35,733 nucleotides of DNA from CAZMOK01 sp964567785 (GCA_964567785.1 CAZMOK010000027.1:1-35733); one strand, 5' to 3'. Counted from the stretch's first letter, positions 1 to 7,144 are shown. Made by a program: numbers and translations. The notes: generated by a model not told the origin, from the sequence alone.

Positions 1-11
1 TTAATTGTTAA

Positions 12-2453
12 TTATTTAACCCATCTCTCCAGCCACTGGTCCTGCTCCCAGAGCATATGCATGATGTTCTTGCGGGCAGCGTAACCATGTGATTCGTAAG
101 GCAGCATGACCAGCCTTACCGTGGCGCCGTGGCCTTTCAGTGCATGATAGTACCTTTTGCTCTGAAGCGGGAAGGTGCCTGAGTTGTTGTCGGCCTCGCC
201 ATGGATCAGCAGCAGGGGTGTCTTCATCTTGTCGGCATGCATGAACGGGCTCATCTGGTGATAGATCTCCGGAGCCTCCCAGTAAGTCCTTTCTTCTGCC
301 TGGAAACCGAAAGGTGTGAGGGTCCTGTTGTACGCCCCGCTCCGGGCAATGCCTGCAGCAAAAAGGTCGGAATGCGAGAGCAGGTTGGCCGTCATGAAAG
401 CGCCATAGGAATGCCCTCCAACGGCCACTCGTTCCGGATCGGCGATACCTCTGTCAACCGCATAATCAATGGCTGCCTCTGCATTGGCCACAAGCTGTTC
501 CACAAACGAATCGTTCGGTTCTTCCTCCCCTTCACCTATAACCGGGAAATCAGCACGGTCCATGATCGCATAACCCCTGTTGACCCAGTAAATGGGGGAG
601 CCGTAATAGAGGTAGGTGAACCGGTGCGGCGAGGTCTTTACCTGGCCGGCAGCCGAGGCATCCTTGTATTCGCGGGGGTAAGCCCACAGGATCATGGGCA
701 ACGGGCCGTCCTCTTCTTTATCATACCCGGGGGGCAGGTAAACAGTGGCAGTCAGGTCCACGCCGTCGGCCCTCTTGTATTGTACAAATTCCTTGGTCAT
801 GCCCTTCAGGCTTTCGTATGGGTGAGGGAAATCGGTGATCTGCACCGGGGCAATCTTCCTGAAGATATTCCGGATGTAATATTGAGGGTTCTCGTCCACC
901 GACTCCACACTGGTGATCACTTCGCCTTTACTTATGTCGATGACGTCGACGACCCTTTCGTAGGTGCTTTCCCCTTCAGCCTGCCAGAGCCTTTCGGTTT
1001 CACCTGAGCTGATCTTGTAAAGGTCGATGAAAGGGCGGTTGCCTTCAGGGCCGTACCCCTCGCCCTGGAGGTAAAGCGTCCGTTTCTTACCCACGGCAAG
1101 CACATTCCGGTTGTACTCGTTCTTTTCAGTTACGAACCTGCCGGGATTACTGTACAGATCCTCGGTGTTCAGGTCGAAAAGCACAGGCGGGAAAGGCTGG
1201 TCCCTGAGCGGATCGATCATATAGACTTTACGGTTCCTGTCGTTCCACCAGTAATCGTAGACAATGGCCATGTCACCGGGGCCCCAGATGGTATAGCTGT
1301 ACCTGTTGATCGTATTGATGAGATGGCTTTTCTCTGATATGTCAAACGGGAACCCGGTGAAATAAACTGCATCTCTGTATTCGGCCTCTTTGTCGGGATC
1401 CCCTTCATCGAGGGCTTCCGCCCAGTATAATTCAGCCCCTTTGTCGTTTCGCCATCCAAAATTCCTCGGCCCAGTCCTTACGGCCATGAAACCCTTCGGA
1501 AGGTCCTCGGTAAGGGGCACATTATACACATTGTTCACCAACGCCCCGTCCCTGTCAATAATGTCAACAGAATACCCGAAGCGGTAATAAGGCACCAGGT
1601 ATGAGAAAGGTTTTTCCAGGGTTTCTGTCCTGATGTACATCCCATTGGGGGAAATACTGAAATCCATGATCATATCCGGTCCTGTCAGAAGTGTTTCTTC
1701 TCCGTTCAGGCCAATGCGGACTAGCTCAGAAGTGGCAAAGTACCCGAACGCTTCCTCATCGGCTTTATCTTTAAGGAGGTCCTGGTAGGTGCGCACGGGG
1801 GCTTTTGTGCCTGTGTTTTCCTGTACGGAAGGCCCTTCCGGTAACCGGTCGAGCACAGGGCTTTCTCCCCTGTCATCCGGCACCAGCAGGCAGACCAGCG
1901 ATTCCCCGTCAGGATCCCAGGCATAAGGCGATCCGTAGAAAATGTCATTCAATCGTGGCCCGGCAAGTTTTCGTGCCGAAGCCTCGTCAACATCAAGGGC
2001 CCAGAGCTCGATCCCCTCCAGGGTGGTAACAGAAAAGGAAACCATATCCTGCGAAGGAGACCATTGCAGGTCGCCTATCAGCGGGTTTTCAGGTAAACCC
2101 GAAACCTCTGTTTCGGTTCCATCCTTGATATTCTTAACTGTGATACCGTAGTAATACCTCGAACGGCTCTGCCCGTTGGTTGCGGGGTTTATTCGTAAAC
2201 CTGCAAGTTTGTATTCCTCAGCGGCAAGTTCTTCGAGGGCCTTGAATGAAGACCTTTCAAGCAGCAGCATCCACTCTGCATTGTCATCGATCCTCAACGA
2301 TGGCAGTGGCGCTGCATCGGCAAGTTTCAGGATCTCCTTGGGGGGCTCCTGATATTTGATGTCTATCTGGGCTGTCAGTGAAGCCGGGAAGAACAAGATC
2401 AGGATCAGGAATAAGAACAGGAAGTAGTAATGAAAGAAACCATAGAATTTCAT
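12..2453 (-). CDS. Secreted S9 family prolyl oligopeptidase-like serine peptidase
   Basis: Exported alpha/beta-hydrolase peptidase that probably cleaves peptides in the periplasm. From the chosen ATG it has 813 residues. Residues 1-28 are a very hydrophobic signal peptide ending in LTA before Gln29. The middle looks like the beta-propeller part of the S9 family and the last 250 residues are the hydrolase domain. The catalytic triad is visible as GGHSYGAF (Ser682), HGEADNN (Asp755) and ESHGY (His789). The C-terminal motif spacing resembles the S9D glutamyl endopeptidase-like group (family knowledge), so cleavage after Glu is possible but unproven. An upstream in-frame start at 2501 would put 16 residues ahead of the signal peptide and was rejected. 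A TAATTTTG box at 2487-2480 fits this start. The stop codon lies in a short TTAATTG-type repeat at the window edge. Confidence 0.93.
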   Translation of the reverse strand: MKFYGFFHYYFLFLFLILILFFPASLTAQIDIKYQEPPKEILKLADAAPLPSLRIDDNAEWMLLLERSSFKALEELAAEEYKLAGLRINPATNGQSRSRYYYGITVKNIKDGTETEVSGLPENPLIGDLQWSPSQDMVSFSVTTLEGIELWALDVDEASARKLAGPRLNDIFYGSPYAWDPDGESLVCLLVPDDRGESPVLDRLPEGPSVQENTGTKAPVRTYQDLLKDKADEEAFGYFATSELVRIGLNGEETLLTGPDMIMDFSISPNGMYIRTETLEKPFSYLVPYYRFGYSVDIIDRDGALVNNVYNVPLTEDLPKGFMAVRTGPRNFGWRNDKGAELYWAEALDEGDPDKEAEYRDAVYFTGFPFDISEKSHLINTINRYSYTIWGPGDMAIVYDYWWNDRNRKVYMIDPLRDQPFPPVLFDLNTEDLYSNPGRFVTEKNEYNRNVLAVGKKRTLYLQGEGYGPEGNRPFIDLYKISSGETERLWQAEGESTYERVVDVIDISKGEVITSVESVDENPQYYIRNIFRKIAPVQITDFPHPYESLKGMTKEFVQYKRADGVDLTATVYLPPGYDKEEDGPLPMILWAYPREYKDASAAGQVKTSPHRFTYLYYGSPIYWVNRGYAIMDRADFPVIGEGEEEPNDSFVEQLVANAEAAIDYAVDRGIADPERVAVGGHSYGAFMTANLLSHSDLFAAGIARSGAYNRTLTPFGFQAEERTYWEAPEIYHQMSPFMHADKMKTPLLLIHGEADNNSGTFPLQSKRYYHALKGHGATVRLVMLPYESHGYAARKNIMHMLWEQDQWLERWVK

Positions 2454-2479
2454 AGTGCTGAGCATTTTTTGAATTTGAT

Positions 2480-2487
2480 CAAAATTA
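2480..2487 (-). promoter_or_regulatory. Putative -7 box of the S9 peptidase promoter
   Basis: Read on the minus strand this is TAATTTTG, matching the Bacteroidota -7 consensus TAnnTTTG, 27 bases before the ATG. No TTG is seen at the expected 19-21 bp upstream, so only half of the promoter is supported. Confidence 0.45.
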
Positions 2488-2635
2488 TAATAAAGATTCA
2501 AAACAGGCGTGAATCCTTGTATGCTAAAATCAGGCAGAAAAAAAGGCCGAAACTGAACCAGGCAGACTGTTATTTTGTCAGTTACTGCCTTATTTATCTT
2601 TCAACCTTCCGCGAAATAGCGCTAATCAATTAATT

Positions 2636-2663
2636 ACCAATCACTAGTTAAGAGTCACAAGTC
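2636..2663. repeat. Degenerate heptanucleotide array (ACnAGTC x4)
   Basis: Four consecutive 7-bp units read ACCAATC, ACTAGTT, AAGAGTC and ACAAGTC. On the other strand the units resemble the AGTGATT/AGTGACT units of the array at 29685-29712. It lies between two divergent promoters. Confidence 0.55.
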
Positions 2664-2771
2664 ACCTTTTACAGCTTACTGCAGCACATGTGAACATCCT
2701 TAATCTATATAACTCTCTAAATAACATCACATCTCTTCCATCTGGCACTGTTTTGGTTAAAGAGCTACATC

Positions 2772-2802
2772 TTGAAAGGATTTAACATTAATATTAACTT
2801 TG
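2772..2802 (+). promoter_or_regulatory. trxB promoter, Bacteroidota sigma-ABfr type
   Basis: A TTG at 2772-2774 is followed by a 20-bp spacer and then TAACTTTG at 2795-2802. This matches the TTTG-N19-21-TAnnTTTG pattern of Bacteroidota primary sigma factor promoters. The leader to the ATG is about 45 bases. It is one of only three promoters in the window with both elements. Confidence 0.75.
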
Positions 2803-2852
2803 CAAACCTTTCAGTGTCATCAAAATGATCTTCAAAATAAAGCATTTAAAAA

Positions 2853-3806
2853 ATGAATGAAAACACAGAAAAAGTCGAGTGCCTGATCGTTGGATCGGGG
2901 CCTGCAGGGTATTCAGCAGCTATTTATGCTGCAAGAGCAGATCTTCATCCTGTGATGTATGAAGGCATTCAGCCAGGCGGACAGTTGACCACAACTACAG
3001 ATGTTGAGAACTATCCCGGTTATCCCGACGGTGTAATGGGCCCGGAGATGATGGAAGAGTTCAAAAAGCAGGCACAGCGATTCGGAACCGATGTCAGGTT
3101 TGGCATCATTACAGATGTCGACCTGTCTAAAAGACCTTTCAGGGCAGTGGCCGATGATGGTAAAACGATAGAAGCAGAAACGCTGATCATTGCCACAGGT
3201 GCAACCGCTAAATACCTGGGCCTTGAGTCGGAGGAAAAGTTCATGGGCGCAGGGGTTTCTGCCTGTGCAACATGCGACGGTTTTTTCTATAAAGGTAAAG
3301 ATGTAGTTATTGTTGGAGGTGGGGATACAGCCGCTGAAGAGGCAACTTATCTTGCAAAGTTATGCCGGACCGTCCACCTTATCCACCGCAGGGACGAGCT
3401 GAGAGCATCCAAGGCTATGCAAAAAAGAGTTTTCAACACAGAGAACATTAAGATACACTGGGATACCATTGTTAAAGAAATAGTTGGCAAGGAAGAAGGG
3501 TTCAATAAAGCTGTAACAGGTGTGATCATTGAAAACAAGAAAACCGGCGAACAAAGAAAGCTGGACGTAGACGGCTATTTCTCGGCTATAGGGCACAAGC
3601 CCAACTCCGATATGTTCAAAGGAGTGCTGGATATGAACGAAACAGGTTACCTGCTGACCAAACCTGATTCAACAGCTACTAACATAGAGGGTGTTTTTGC
3701 CTGTGGTGATGTTCAGGACTGGACCTACCGCCAGGCAGTGACGGCAGCCGGAACAGGTTGCATGGCTGCCCTCGAGGCAGAAAGATACCTTGCCGCACAG
3801 GAATAA
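2853..3806 (+). CDS. trxB: Thioredoxin-disulfide reductase
   Basis: FAD- and NADPH-dependent enzyme that reduces thioredoxin in the cytoplasm. The N-terminal FAD-binding motif is GSGPAGYSAA. The redox-active pair is in CATCDG, Cys138 and Cys141. The NADPH-binding motif GGGDTAAEEA follows, and a second FAD-contact segment with GDVQD lies near the C terminus. The 317-residue length is typical of the low-molecular-weight TrxB family. It is monocistronic: it has its own promoter at 2772-2802 and an intrinsic terminator at 3825-3860. No thioredoxin gene is next to it in this window. Confidence 0.97.
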   Translation: MNENTEKVECLIVGSGPAGYSAAIYAARADLHPVMYEGIQPGGQLTTTTDVENYPGYPDGVMGPEMMEEFKKQAQRFGTDVRFGIITDVDLSKRPFRAVADDGKTIEAETLIIATGATAKYLGLESEEKFMGAGVSACATCDGFFYKGKDVVIVGGGDTAAEEATYLAKLCRTVHLIHRRDELRASKAMQKRVFNTENIKIHWDTIVKEIVGKEEGFNKAVTGVIIENKKTGEQRKLDVDGYFSAIGHKPNSDMFKGVLDMNETGYLLTKPDSTATNIEGVFACGDVQDWTYRQAVTAAGTGCMAALEAERYLAAQE

Positions 3807-3824
3807 GATTTTTTTTACGCCCAT

Positions 3825-3860
3825 AAAGCAGGCTGTTCTTAAAGGATTGCCTGCTTTTTT
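3825..3860 (+). terminator. Intrinsic terminator of trxB
   Basis: A perfect 9-bp stem, AAAGCAGGC (3825-3833) with GCCTGCTTT (3849-3857), encloses a 15-base loop. A T-run to 3860 follows directly. It lies 19 bases after the trxB stop. Confidence 0.85.
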
Positions 3861-3900
3861 TATATGTATACGCTTAAGCCATAGTTTTATGCTCTTTTAC

Positions 3901-3908
3901 TATATTTA
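3901..3908 (+). promoter_or_regulatory. Putative -7 box of the cation transporter gene
   Basis: TATATTTA differs from TAnnTTTG only at the last base. It ends five bases before the ATG, so a transcript from it would have almost no leader. No -33 TTG at proper spacing. Confidence 0.35.
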
Positions 3909-3913
3909 CCCCG

Positions 3914-4846
3914 ATGAATAGTGTTGAACGCCAGAGGTCAATTGTCAGGACTTCCTGGATCAGTGTGATCGGGAATGCCCTGTTGTCGGTATTGAAGATA
4001 ATCGCAGGAATTATTTCCGGCAGCCTGGCAGTACTCGCCGATGGCGTTGACTCAGCTTCCGACGTTGTTGCTTCGCTCATAACCCTTTTCACTGCCAGGA
4101 TACTTGGAAGAAAACCAAACATAAAATATCCTTATGGCTACGAGAAGGCTGATACCATTGCTACAACCGTATTGTCGTTCGTGATATTCTTTGCAGGTGC
4201 ACAACTCGCCATTTCAGCCATAGAAAGGGTGTTCTCAGGTGAACAGAGGGAACTTCCCGGGATGATAGCAATCTATGTCACTGTGGTATCCATTGTCGTG
4301 AAGATAATTTTAGCCAGGATCCAGTTGCGTGTAGGGAAAAAGGTGGAAAGTTCGATGCTGCAGGCCAACGGCAGGAACATGCAGAACGATGTGGTAATAT
4401 CTGTTTCGGTACTGCTCGGACTTTTCTTTACTTATGTGCTTGAGCTCCCTATCATTGATTCAATAACTGCATTACTCGTTGGCATTTATATTCTTTATAT
4501 TGCTGTAAGGATATTCCTGGCCACGAACCTCGAACTTATGGACGGGGTTGATGACCCGGGTATCTACAAGAAAGTCTTTAAGGCCGTTTCAAGAGTAAAA
4601 GGGGTGCACCGCCCACATAATTTAAAGATCAGGAAACAGGGATACCGGTACCTGATCGCTGTTGATATTGAGGTGGACAGCGGTATGAGTGTAAAAGAAG
4701 CCCATCAGCTTGCCCATAATGTTGACGATGAACTGCGAAAAGACATAGAAAATATCTATGATGTACTTGTGCACGTTGAACCTTACGGCAGCGAGATTCC
4801 CGATAAACGCTACGGTGTTTCGCAGGACGACCTTGATAAGGAATGA
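3914..4846 (+). CDS. Cation diffusion facilitator (CDF) family transporter
   Basis: Inner-membrane exporter that trades divalent metal for protons. It has about six transmembrane helices in residues 12-210 and a cytoplasmic ferredoxin-like domain in the last 100 residues. The helix-2 metal site is DSASD (Asp46, Asp50), as in YiiP/FieF. The helix-5 site is NMQND, so Asn155 replaces the usual His of the HxxxD motif while Asp159 is kept. Three of the His positions that bind metal in the YiiP cytoplasmic domain appear present (PHNLK, EAHQLA, LVHVEP); a fourth looks like Asp. The Asn suggests a metal preference other than classical zinc transport, but the substrate cannot be named from sequence. 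Its stop codon lies at the start of a 7-bp repeat array. Confidence 0.92.
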   Translation: MNSVERQRSIVRTSWISVIGNALLSVLKIIAGIISGSLAVLADGVDSASDVVASLITLFTARILGRKPNIKYPYGYEKADTIATTVLSFVIFFAGAQLAISAIERVFSGEQRELPGMIAIYVTVVSIVVKIILARIQLRVGKKVESSMLQANGRNMQNDVVISVSVLLGLFFTYVLELPIIDSITALLVGIYILYIAVRIFLATNLELMDGVDDPGIYKKVFKAVSRVKGVHRPHNLKIRKQGYRYLIAVDIEVDSGMSVKEAHQLAHNVDDELRKDIENIYDVLVHVEPYGSEIPDKRYGVSQDDLDKE

Positions 4847-5080
4847 ACAAGGAACAATGAATAATGATCATTAAAAAGTTAAGTGTTGAAGGCTATAATG
4901 CATTGTTAATTGTTAACTGTTCATTGTTAACTGTTCATTGTTAANNNNNNNNNNNNNNNNNNNNNNNNNNNNNNNNNNNNNNNNNNNNNNNNNNNNNNNN
5001 NNNNNNNNNNNNNNNNNNNNNNNNNNNNNNNNNNNNNNNNNNNNATTGTTAACTGTTCATTGTTAACTGTTCATTGTTAA
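4841..5080. repeat. Heptad (7/14-bp) tandem repeat region spanning a sequence gap
   Basis: The region starts with four degenerate heptads (GAATGAA, CAAGGAA, CAATGAA, TAATGAT) at 4841-4868. A clean array of ATTGTTA and ACTGTTC heptads, forming the 14-bp unit ATTGTTAACTGTTC, runs 4902-4944 and resumes after the gap at 5045-5080. The phase on each side fits one continuous array. Real copy number is unknown. The array supplies the stop of the radical SAM gene, and the degenerate part contains the stop of the CDF gene. Confidence 0.9.
4945..5044. other. Assembly gap (100 N)
   Basis: Exactly 100 unknown bases, the conventional placeholder for a scaffold gap of unknown size. The same 14-bp repeat flanks both sides, so the gap was probably caused by assembly failing in the repeat. 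Confidence 0.97.
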
Positions 5081-6004
5081 TTTATAAAAGATTCCCCTGC
5101 TTAGCCTCACAGGCTCTATCTTTCCTTCTTCTTCAAGTACAGAAAGATATTTATTCACTTCATTGACGTGCAGCCCAAGTATGTCGGCTATATCTTCCAC
5201 AGTGCAAGGCCTGCGCTCAATGGTTTCCCTTATGGCATTTTCGTGGTCTTTGCGGTACGATTTTTTTGCTTTTCGTTCAGGTGGTCTTGCAATTATCTCA
5301 ACATTTTCGAGCCCCCACATTTCAATTATTTCATTCAGGTTGTCCAGGCTGGCAGCTTCCAGATCGGCCTTGGTTCCCGGGCGATCCAGGGTGTTTAGCT
5401 GGATCCTGTCAGGATTGATCCGTATAAGTGCATCCCTCAGAAGCATGAGGTCTTCCACTTTATCGTTATAGCCGGGAAGGATCATTACTTCAAGCCATAC
5501 CTGTCCCTCGAATTCTTCCGTAAATTTTATCAGTCCTTCGATATATTCTTCCAGTCTGATACCGGGATGCGGCCGGTCGATCTTTGTGAAAGCTTTTGTG
5601 CTTGCAGCATCCAGCGAGGGAAGAACCAGGTCGGCAGGCATTATCTCCTGCCTAACTTTATCGTCGGAGAGAAGGCTTCCGTTTGTAAGAACGGCCAGCG
5701 GGATGTCAGGATAATTTTCTTTGATGAATTTTATCACCTCTCCTATTCGCGAATTAAGGGTTGGTTCACCGGCTCCGGAAAATGTGATATAATCAGGCGC
5801 AGGATTTTCCCTGAGAAATTCATTAAGTTCGGTGATGACTTCATCTGCCGGTACATACTCCTTTCTTTCAGAAGTGTGCACTGTGGTTTTTCCGCATTCA
5901 CAGTAAACACAATTGAATGAACAGACTTTGTGCGGAACCATATCCACCCCGAGCGACATTCCCAGCCGCCTTGAAGGCACCGGCCCGAATAGATGTGCAG
6001 GCAT
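5063..6004 (-). CDS. Radical SAM protein (COG0731 type) with C-terminal winged helix
   Basis: A 313-residue enzyme predicted to use a [4Fe-4S] cluster and S-adenosylmethionine. The cluster motif CSFNCVYC gives Cys28, Cys32 and Cys35, with an extra Cys37. GAGEPTL near residue 97 fits the SAM-binding GGEP-like segment. Residues about 250-310 resemble a winged helix (TVEDIADILGLHVNEVNKYLSVLEEE is the recognisable stretch, quoted here only for its position near 255-280). COG0731 is often labelled a wyosine-synthesis family, but wyosine is archaeal/eukaryotic, so that function is not claimed. It is the last gene of a minus-strand set with the zinc-ribbon, DUF5320 and DUF134 genes. The final residues Leu-Thr-Met-Asn-Ser and the TAA stop are encoded inside the 14-bp repeat. 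Confidence 0.88.
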   Translation of the reverse strand: MPAHLFGPVPSRRLGMSLGVDMVPHKVCSFNCVYCECGKTTVHTSERKEYVPADEVITELNEFLRENPAPDYITFSGAGEPTLNSRIGEVIKFIKENYPDIPLAVLTNGSLLSDDKVRQEIMPADLVLPSLDAASTKAFTKIDRPHPGIRLEEYIEGLIKFTEEFEGQVWLEVMILPGYNDKVEDLMLLRDALIRINPDRIQLNTLDRPGTKADLEAASLDNLNEIIEMWGLENVEIIARPPERKAKKSYRKDHENAIRETIERRPCTVEDIADILGLHVNEVNKYLSVLEEEGKIEPVRLSRGIFYKLTMNS

Positions 6005-6027
6005 AAAGAAATGATTTAATCAGGGAC

Positions 6028-6035
6028 CAAAGGTA
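6028..6035 (-). promoter_or_regulatory. Possible internal -7 box before the radical SAM gene
   Basis: TACCTTTG on the minus strand matches TAnnTTTG and lies 23 bases before the radical SAM ATG. No -33 TTG is present. It could give the last gene partly independent expression. Confidence 0.3.
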
Positions 6036-6063
6036 TTGAACTAATCTGTATCTCTATGAATTT

Positions 6064-6249
6064 TCATCTGCGCTTTTCTTCAAGCAACTCTTCCCTGATC
6101 ATCGGCTTACCACAGTTGGGACATTTGATCGTTGTACATTTTATCCCTCTCTGGTGGGGCAGCTTTTCGCCGCATTTTGCACAAACACAATACCCTCCGG
6201 GACCGTAAGCACCGCCTTTGTTTCTGCCTTTTCCTTTTCCATTATTCAT
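6064..6249 (-). CDS. Small six-cysteine zinc-ribbon-like protein
   Basis: A 61-residue protein with a Gly/Lys-rich N terminus and a compact cysteine domain. The cysteines are at 21, 23, 26, 38, 43 and 46, with His32 between the two clusters; the last knuckle reads CPNCGKP. The pattern suggests one zinc or Fe-S site. It starts 29 bases after the DUF5320 stop on the same strand and is followed 59 bases later by the radical SAM gene. The Gly-rich lead-in resembles the N terminus of the DUF5320 neighbour. No enzymatic function can be assigned. It may be a metal-binding accessory protein of the operon (inference). Confidence 0.75.
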   Translation of the reverse strand: MNNGKGKGRNKGGAYGPGGYCVCAKCGEKLPHQRGIKCTTIKCPNCGKPMIREELLEEKRR

Positions 6250-6278
6250 ACTGTCTGGTTTTTAGTGATTGACGGCCC

Positions 6279-6581
6279 TCAGTTATTGTCCTTGTTCTTC
6301 TTTTCTTTAAGCCTGGATAGTTCATCCCGGGCCCTGTCAAGCTGTTTCTTCAAGAAACCTATTTCATCCTCAAGCAGGTCTTCCCTGGAGCCTTCCCGGA
6401 TTTCTGACCGCCAGCCCCTACCCCAACGGTTCCCGGCTCCTCTTCCAAACCGTGACCTTCGTCCAAAACCACCTCCACGGCCGTAACCTTGTTGCATTGT
6501 TTCTTCATTTACGCACGGGCCTAAGCCCCATCCCGTAGCAGGGCCCATACCGCGCGGTCCTGTTCCGTCTCTTCCTGGCAT
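6279..6581 (-). CDS. DUF5320 family Gly/Arg-rich protein
   Basis: A 100-residue protein of unknown function. The N terminus has the family signature MPGRDGTGPRGMGP followed by an ATGWGLGPC segment. The middle is Gly/Arg-rich (several GRG and GRR motifs). The last 35 residues are a charged coiled coil. In other genomes DUF5320 genes often lie with NifX-like metal-cofactor proteins and Mrp-type ATPases (family knowledge). The start at 6581 was chosen over 6641 because the signature begins there, it avoids overlap with the DUF134 gene, and a strong Shine-Dalgarno sequence GGAGG sits at 6591-6587. Confidence 0.85.
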   Translation of the reverse strand: MPGRDGTGPRGMGPATGWGLGPCVNEETMQQGYGRGGGFGRRSRFGRGAGNRWGRGWRSEIREGSREDLLEDEIGFLKKQLDRARDELSRLKEKKNKDNN

Positions 6582-6585
6582 AATA

Positions 6586-6591
6586 GCCTCC
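6586..6591 (-). promoter_or_regulatory. Strong Shine-Dalgarno site of the DUF5320 gene
   Basis: GGAGGC, read on the minus strand, is preceded by an A-run and sits 4-5 bases before the ATG at 6581. It decides the start of this gene. Strong Shine-Dalgarno sites are uncommon in Bacteroidota, which usually rely on A-rich leaders. Confidence 0.65.
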
Positions 6592-6597
6592 TTTTTT

Positions 6598-7041
6598 TTA
6601 AATGTTCCTGTTTGCACAACATTTACCATGACCAAAACCACCGGCCAGGTTAATGAGGTTCTTCGAATGACACTCAGGGCATTCCGTTACCCGCGACATG
6701 AAGTCTGTATTAAACATATGCCCGCAATCATGGCAACGAAGTATGTTTTGCCTGAAATGAACATTTCCTCCTTCAATTCTCAGCTTCTGGCCTGTTATTA
6801 GAAATTCGGCAATTTTTTTCCGGGCCTTTTCAATAAGCCTCGTAAAAGTCGGACGTGAGATCTCCATTTCAGCCGAAGCTTCCTCCTGCGACATGCCGAG
6901 GTAGTCGGCCAGCCTGAAGGCTTCATATTCATCCAGCGATAGCTGTATCTCATTCAGGAAACGTCCTGACACACCTATTGGCTTGAACTCATTAAAAAGT
7001 GGCGGAAGATGCACTATCCTGTCGATTTCCGGTCTTGGCAT
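6598..7041 (-). CDS. DUF134 (UPF0251) family DNA-binding protein with zinc ribbon
   Basis: Probable transcription regulator of 147 residues. It begins with the MPRP signature of UPF0251/DUF134. A sigma-70 region-4-like helix-turn-helix covers about residues 33-75, centred on GMSQEEASAEMEISRPTFTR. A C-terminal zinc ribbon uses CHDC (Cys103, Cys106) and CPEC (Cys121, Cys124), and a further CC pair is at 141-142. It is the first gene of the minus-strand set, with DUF5320 starting 16 bases after its stop. A 22-bp palindrome next to its -7 box is a natural candidate for its own operator. The ligand or metal it senses is unknown. Confidence 0.88.
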   Translation of the reverse strand: MPRPEIDRIVHLPPLFNEFKPIGVSGRFLNEIQLSLDEYEAFRLADYLGMSQEEASAEMEISRPTFTRLIEKARKKIAEFLITGQKLRIEGGNVHFRQNILRCHDCGHMFNTDFMSRVTECPECHSKNLINLAGGFGHGKCCANRNI

Positions 7042-7065
7042 GAATCATTTTTATTAATTACATCA

Positions 7066-7073
7066 CAAATATA
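7066..7073 (-). promoter_or_regulatory. -7 box of the DUF134 operon promoter
   Basis: TATATTTG on the minus strand is a full match to TAnnTTTG, 24 bases before the DUF134 ATG. At the -33 position the sequence is a T-run rather than TTG (7093-7096), so the promoter may be weak or activator-dependent. Confidence 0.55.
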
Positions 7074-7092
7074 ATAAACATATGTTCATTAT
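7071..7092. promoter_or_regulatory. 22-bp palindrome, candidate operator of the DUF134 operon
   Basis: The two half sites are ATAATrAACAT and its reverse complement, joined without a spacer at the central CATATG. The only mismatch is one symmetric pair (7076 A against 7087 C). It fills the space between the -33 region and the -7 box and overlaps the -7 box by three bases, so a bound dimer would block RNA polymerase. Binding by the DUF134 protein is inference. Confidence 0.5.
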
Positions 7093-7144
7093 AAAAGTCT
7101 TTTCCAAATAAAAATTCAAAACCAACCAGCTCTACTGATATTAT

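Larger units (their letters stand above)
2454..2852. other. Divergent intergenic region, S9 peptidase / trxB
   Basis: About 400 bases without a convincing gene. It holds the two divergent promoters listed separately and a four-copy degenerate 7-bp repeat at 2636-2663. There is also a weak 6-bp inverted repeat (AGGCAG / CTGCCT) near 2560-2590. No tRNA-like or riboswitch-like structure was recognised. Confidence 0.6.

Noticed and set aside
201..1007. Long plus-strand open frame of 268 codons inside the S9 peptidase gene
   Set aside because: It lies wholly opposite a gene with an intact catalytic triad, and its translation has no recognisable domain or signal.
4862..4873. Palindrome TAATGATCATTA as an operator
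   Set aside because: It is explained by the degenerate heptad array running through it and lies downstream of a gene, not upstream.
4902..5080. Possible CRISPR array
   Set aside because: The units are 7/14 bp with no unique spacers between them, and there are no cas genes nearby.
5063..6004. Wyosine-synthesis enzyme for tRNA
   Set aside because: The COG label suggests it, but wyosine bases are archaeal/eukaryotic, and the winged-helix tail and operon point elsewhere.
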